Shown here one piece after another: positions 21,369-23,493 of a stretch of DNA of 23,493 nt. Origin of the DNA: a virus; the IMG/VR virus record IMGVR_UViG_3300012201_000009, positions 1 to 23,493 of that record. One strand, given 5' to 3'. Each line of letters starts with the position of its first letter. The first letter of the stretch is position 1. The notes under the pieces were generated by a model. That model saw only the letters and a program-made list of their open reading frames with translations, did not search any database and had not been told where the DNA came from. The position numbers and the translations under genes were made by a program.

Positions 21369-21427
21369 GCAGTGTCCCCATCATGCCAATCTAGTACGCG
21401 AGCAGGGTAAGGACCGTAGGTGGACAT
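21369..21427 (-). repeat. Left copy of nuclease 5'-end direct repeat
   Basis: This 59-base segment aligns without gaps to 22064-22122 at about 43 of 59 positions. On the minus strand both encode a nuclease N-terminus, agreeing at 17 of 20 residues (shared GPYPARV and WHDGDTA). This copy uses less GC-rich codons and has the strong ribosome binding site. Confidence 0.85.
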
Positions 21428-22064
21428 GGAATCACCTCCTTCAGCCGATCGCCGTCAGCGACCGGGCTTGGCGGAACGCAACAGGGCACGAAGAGGCGGC
21501 CCGTACTACTACGAGGACGCAGACTGGATGAACGAGGCTTACGTTATCCGGGGCCTCAGCCTTCGCCAAGTTGCCGCCGAGGCCGGGTGCTCGCTCAGGA
21601 CGATCGCCAGATGGATGAAGGTCCACGGCATCGCCACCCGGACTGCCGCACCGCCGCCGGTCCGGGCCGGCAAGGAGCATCCAAGATGGCGCGGCGCAGC
21701 CATCTGCCCCGGCTGCGGGGGACTCAAGTCGCGGGGCAAGACGAGGACGTGCATCAAGTGCCGCGTACGGCGAGGCGCGGATAACCCGAAATGGCGCGGC
21801 GACGAGGCAGGCTACACCGCTATCCACTATCGCCTGAACGCGGCGCGCGGGAAGCCTTCCGAGCACAGTTGCGCCCGGTGCGGGAAGGCGGCGGATGAGT
21901 GGGCCTACGACCACGCCGATCCAGGTGAGCGGCGGAACGGCATAGGCCGGGACGATGGTCCTTTCAGCCTCGACTTGGCCCGCTACATGCCGTTGTGCAA
22001 GCGATGTCACCGGCAGCTTGACAATGGCCGTGCTGCGGATCGCCGGGCAGATAGCCGCCTGTAG
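21420..22064 (+). CDS. HNH homing-type endonuclease with helix-turn-helix
   Basis: GTG 21420 is preceded by TAAGGA six bases upstream; ATG 21426 is the alternative. The 214-residue product has a helix-turn-helix (about 44-66, GLSLRQVAAEAGCSLRTIAR), a zinc ribbon (CPGCGG...CIKC), two W-R-G motifs (EHPRWRG and DNPKWRG) like NUMOD-type DNA contacts, and a C-terminal HNH core (CARCGKAADEWAYDHADP and PLCKRCHRQLDN). This is the layout of phage free-standing homing endonucleases. It is antisense to the nuclease gene; its start lies in the left 5'-end copy and its TAG stop abuts the right copy. It should cut a nuclease-gene allele lacking the insertion, by analogy with known homing enzymes. Confidence 0.9.
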   Translation: MDMESPPSADRRQRPGLAERNRARRGGPYYYEDADWMNEAYVIRGLSLRQVAAEAGCSLRTIARWMKVHGIATRTAAPPPVRAGKEHPRWRGAAICPGCGGLKSRGKTRTCIKCRVRRGADNPKWRGDEAGYTAIHYRLNAARGKPSEHSCARCGKAADEWAYDHADPGERRNGIGRDDGPFSLDLARYMPLCKRCHRQLDNGRAADRRADSRL

Positions 22065-22122
22065 CGGTGTCGCCGTCATGCCAGCCGACGACGCGGGCAG
22101 GGTACGGGCCGAACGTGCTCAC
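22064..22122 (-). repeat. Right copy of nuclease 5'-end direct repeat (orphan start)
   Basis: On the minus strand GTG 22122 opens a frame encoding MSTFGPYPARVVGWHDGDTA, the same N-terminus as the nuclease gene, in GC-rich codons like the surrounding genes. Homology stops exactly at the HNH stop codon (TAG 22062-22064). It appears to be the original 5' end of the nuclease gene, now separated from its body. Confidence 0.82.
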
Positions 22123-22151
22123 GGCGTCAGAACGTCCCGGGCAGGTCCGCC

Positions 22152-22244
22152 GTGCGGGTCACCGGCACGGCGATCAGGTATGTGTGCGGGCACTCGCTCG
22201 ACGAGCTGGCCGACGCGATCGAGCGTGCCGAGGCCCGGCCATGA
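22152..22244 (+). CDS. Very small phage protein, 30 aa
   Basis: The frame from GTG 22152 (MRVTGTAIRYVCGHSLDELA, then DAIERAEARP) ends in TGA overlapping the next ATG as ATGA. It has a weak GGCAGG site and GC-rich third positions. The size is minimal, so the call depends on the coupling and codon pattern. Function unknown. Confidence 0.5.
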   Translation: MRVTGTAIRYVCGHSLDELADAIERAEARP

Positions 22245-22642
22245 CCCGCCTCCCGCGCCCGGCCGGCGACAACGGCCCGTACGAGACCCGCGAGCAGGCC
22301 CGCGCCGTCGCCGAACCGGTCTACGCCGCGACCAGGAACCTGTACGGCGCCAGCGCGGTCGGCGCGATGCAGCCGCACAACCACAAGCTGCTGTGCTCGG
22401 CGCTGACTGCCGCCGGCGTCGAACTCGGCGCCTACGACCACCGGGTTATCTGGTGGTGCTGGTCGGCGCGAGACACCCGCAGATACGGGCCCGTGCGCAA
22501 GTCGCGCAGGTCGCTTGTGTCGCGCCGTCGTTGTGATCGTTGCCGTGCCATCGTTGCCGCCTGCCCTCTTGGTTGCCGTTCTGAGGCCTACGGTCAGTCT
22601 ATACCCAACTGGCAGCAGTCAGTTCCCACGAACTGCCGCTAG
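22241..22642 (+). CDS. Small phage protein, 133 aa, C-terminal third doubtful
   Basis: ATG 22241 is coupled to the preceding small gene. Residues 1-70 look like real coding sequence (ETREQARAVAEPVYAATRNL, HNHKLLCSALTAAGVELGAYDHR) and resemble a short actinobacteriophage protein of unknown function. After about residue 75 the sequence becomes Arg/Ser/Cys-rich, and the DNA after 22530 loses its GC bias. This suggests a frameshift or an altered end. The stop is TAG 22642, convergent with the next gene. Confidence 0.6.
   Translation: MTRLPRPAGDNGPYETREQARAVAEPVYAATRNLYGASAVGAMQPHNHKLLCSALTAAGVELGAYDHRVIWWCWSARDTRRYGPVRKSRRSLVSRRRCDRCRAIVAACPLGCRSEAYGQSIPNWQQSVPTNCR
22620..22635. terminator. Small inverted repeat at convergent gene ends
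   Basis: CAGTTC and GAACTG flank a CCAC loop, just inside the end of the plus-strand frame and 30 bases before the end of the minus-strand gene. The surrounding 120 bases are relatively AT-rich. It could be a weak bidirectional terminator. Confidence 0.3.
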
Positions 22643-22664
22643 TTGTGAAATGGGTCGCAGCAGG

Positions 22665-23006
22665 TCAGGCGTCGTCCGGGTCCTTGACGCCCCAGAAGTC
22701 GCCGCCGTCGGGGTCGGGGTCCGGGTCGTCCAGGTGCCGGGGCACACCCCACACCGCTGCCCGCCGCGCACCCGCCGGGTACACCGTCAAGTAGACCGCG
22801 CCGTCCGGGCGGTCGCCGAAGAACACCTCCAGCTCCGGGTCCGCCGCGAGGCGTGCCCGCAGCCGCCGCAGGTGCGCCACCTGCCGGCCGTCGGCCGCCG
22901 CAGCGGCGAACTGCGCGACGCCGTCCCGCGCCAGGTGAGACCGCGCCATCCGCTCCAGCTCGGCCACATGAACGCGAGGGCTGACAGTGATTACCGACCC
23001 GGGCAT
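22665..23006 (-). CDS. Isolated minus-strand protein, 113 aa, unknown
   Basis: ATG 23006 opens a GC-rich frame: helical N-half (VHVAELERMARSHLARDGVAQ, LRRLRARLAADPELEV), a beta-like middle (VFFGDRPDGAVYLTVYPAG), and an acidic Asp/Pro tail. It faces the plus-strand genes on both sides, with its start next to a palindrome. No known domain is recognised. Its standalone orientation suggests independent regulation. Confidence 0.65.
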   Translation of the reverse strand: MPGSVITVSPRVHVAELERMARSHLARDGVAQFAAAAADGRQVAHLRRLRARLAADPELEVFFGDRPDGAVYLTVYPAGARRAAVWGVPRHLDDPDPDPDGGDFWGVKDPDDA

Positions 23007-23021
23007 TAGCAGCTATGCTAA
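23006..23021. promoter_or_regulatory. Palindrome in divergent intergenic region (possible operator/promoter)
   Basis: TTAGCA-GCTA-TGCTAA has perfect 6-base arms, abuts the start codon of the minus-strand gene, and contains TATGCT (23014-23019), a possible plus-strand -10. TTACCG lies 17 bases before it, a weak -35. A regulator bound here could control both directions. Confidence 0.4.
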
Positions 23022-23102
23022 CGGCAGTTCACCCCGCGCCAGGGTTCGCGCCACCAGCGCGCCGATGTTGCTCGGCGGGGCATCGCTGAGGGAGATCCCG
23101 GC

Positions 23103-23312
23103 ATGCCCCTGACCGCTGAGCAGCGCACTGCCCGAGCCCGCCTCGCCGCAGACGCCCGCCACCACCCCGGAGCCGACCCGGCCGAGCTGGAGCGCGAGCG
23201 CACCGAGGCCGCCATCGCCGACATCATCCGCCGCGCCCCCGACATGACGGCCGAGCAGCGCGCCCGCGTCGGCCGCATGTTCAACTACGTCGACGCGGAC
23301 GCCGCCGGGTGA
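23103..23312 (+). CDS. Small helical actinobacterial mobile-element protein, 69 aa
   Basis: ATG 23103 follows GGGAGA by seven bases. The protein (PLTAEQRTARARLAADARHH, ELERERTEAAIADIIRRAPD, MTAEQRARVGRMFNYV) is helical and charged; similar short 'PLTxEQRxxRARxAA' proteins are frequent on actinomycete phages and integrative elements. Its TGA overlaps the next GTG. No function is known to me. Confidence 0.72.
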   Translation: MPLTAEQRTARARLAADARHHPGADPAELERERTEAAIADIIRRAPDMTAEQRARVGRMFNYVDADAAG

Positions 23313-23493
23313 GCCAGCAAGGCGAAGGCCCGAGGCGGCAACTCCTCGGGCCCTCTGAGGCCATCACATCCGGGCAGGACGTGGGCGGCACCTCCATCTT
23401 GGCACATGACGCCGACGGCCCTGACGAGGACTACCTGGCCGCCGTGCTCGCGGGCAGCGCCAACGGGCAGGCACCGAAGGACGACGCCGACCG
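23309..23493 (+). CDS. Partial unknown protein (runs off right edge)
   Basis: GTG 23309 overlaps the upstream stop (GTGA) and the frame stays open to the end of the window (61 codons). The sequence is acidic and Gly/Asp-rich (HDADGPDEDYLAAVLAGSAN). A 9-base-pair hairpin lies inside the first codons, so translation start or transcription may be affected. The C-terminus is not seen. Confidence 0.45.
   Translation, partial: MSQQGEGPRRQLLGPSEAITSGQDVGGTSILAHDADGPDEDYLAAVLAGSANGQAPKDDAD
23327..23352 (+). terminator. Strong GC hairpin inside the start of the last gene
   Basis: GGCCCGAGG pairs perfectly with CCTCGGGCC across an 8-base loop, 15 bases after the stop of the 69-residue gene. There is no T-run. 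It could end the upstream transcript, or if the overlapping frame is real, act as a pause or attenuator. Confidence 0.4.

Larger units (their letters stand above)
21066..21427 (-). pseudogene. SNase/thermonuclease-like gene, frameshifted after codon 24
   Basis: ATG 21427 has an excellent ribosome binding site (AAGGAGGTGAT, three bases before the ATG). The first frame encodes GPYPARVLDWHDGDTAHVDI, the N-terminus of a staphylococcal-nuclease-like fold. The remainder is in another frame from 21350: DLGFAIRAAAYTLSGRPQLS, CRIWGINAPELSTDAGKAAL, HSWDKYGGRWDGTLTLPDG, ASGNAVAMAG, then TGA 21066. The two parts join exactly as the family requires (HVDI-DLGF) if the five bases TTACA are removed. As it stands a -1 shift at 21351-21356 would be needed; the site is not a classic slippery heptamer. 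It is either a broken gene, a sequencing error, or recoded. Confidence 0.82.

Noticed and set aside
22127-22441. Minus-strand 104-codon frame ending just before the orphan nuclease start
   Set aside because: Low-complexity Arg/Ala/Ser/Val composition, and the opposite strand has two coupled, coding-like small genes.
1-23493. tRNA, rRNA, CRISPR arrays, insertion-sequence ends, integrase and attachment sites
   Set aside because: Looked for on both strands and none was supported by recognisable sequence.

Overview
This is high-GC actinobacterial phage or prophage DNA. Signs of this are the very GC-rich third codon positions, frequent GTG starts, four-base stop/start overlaps (ATGA/GTGA), a DUF397 gene (an actinomycete family) and a complete HK97-type head module. 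No integrase, attachment site, rRNA, tRNA, CRISPR array or bacterial housekeeping gene is visible, so free phage and prophage cannot be told apart.

Region 1 (about 1-17200, all minus strand, read right to left) is the packaging and head module: HNH nuclease, small terminase, DUF397 protein, large terminase, small membrane protein, a 56-residue protein, portal (interrupted by an intein), a GNAT-like/transmembrane head-associated protein, a basic coiled-coil protein, prohead protease, major capsid protein, a conserved 91-residue phage protein, a glycosyltransferase-FkbM methyltransferase fusion, several small connector or decoration candidates, and the start of a large repeat-containing LamG tail/surface protein that runs off the left edge. 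Most genes are translationally coupled. A strong hairpin follows the capsid gene, and an alternative helix there can mask the next gene's ribosome binding site.

Region 2 (about 17200-21430, minus strand) is a train of small accessory phage genes: zinc-ribbon proteins, an HNH-like protein and conserved small proteins. It begins at its right end with a staphylococcal-nuclease-like gene that is frameshifted.

Region 3 (about 21420-23493) has mixed strands. A plus-strand HNH homing-type endonuclease lies between two diverged direct copies of the 5' end of the nuclease gene. Two small plus-strand phage genes follow, then a minus-strand singleton, a palindrome-bearing divergent intergenic region, and plus-strand genes running off the right edge.

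The most unusual locus is 21350-22122. The HNH gene appears to sit inside the nuclease gene and to be accompanied by a codon-diverged replacement for the nuclease 5' end with a near-perfect ribosome binding site, a layout resembling the gene-end-duplicating homing elements known from fungal mitochondria. Other items of note are the possible RNA switch after the capsid gene, the portal intein, the repeated HPRDRxG(K/Q)F tag shared by head proteins, the glycosyltransferase-methyltransferase fusion, and a DUF397 gene between the terminase subunits.
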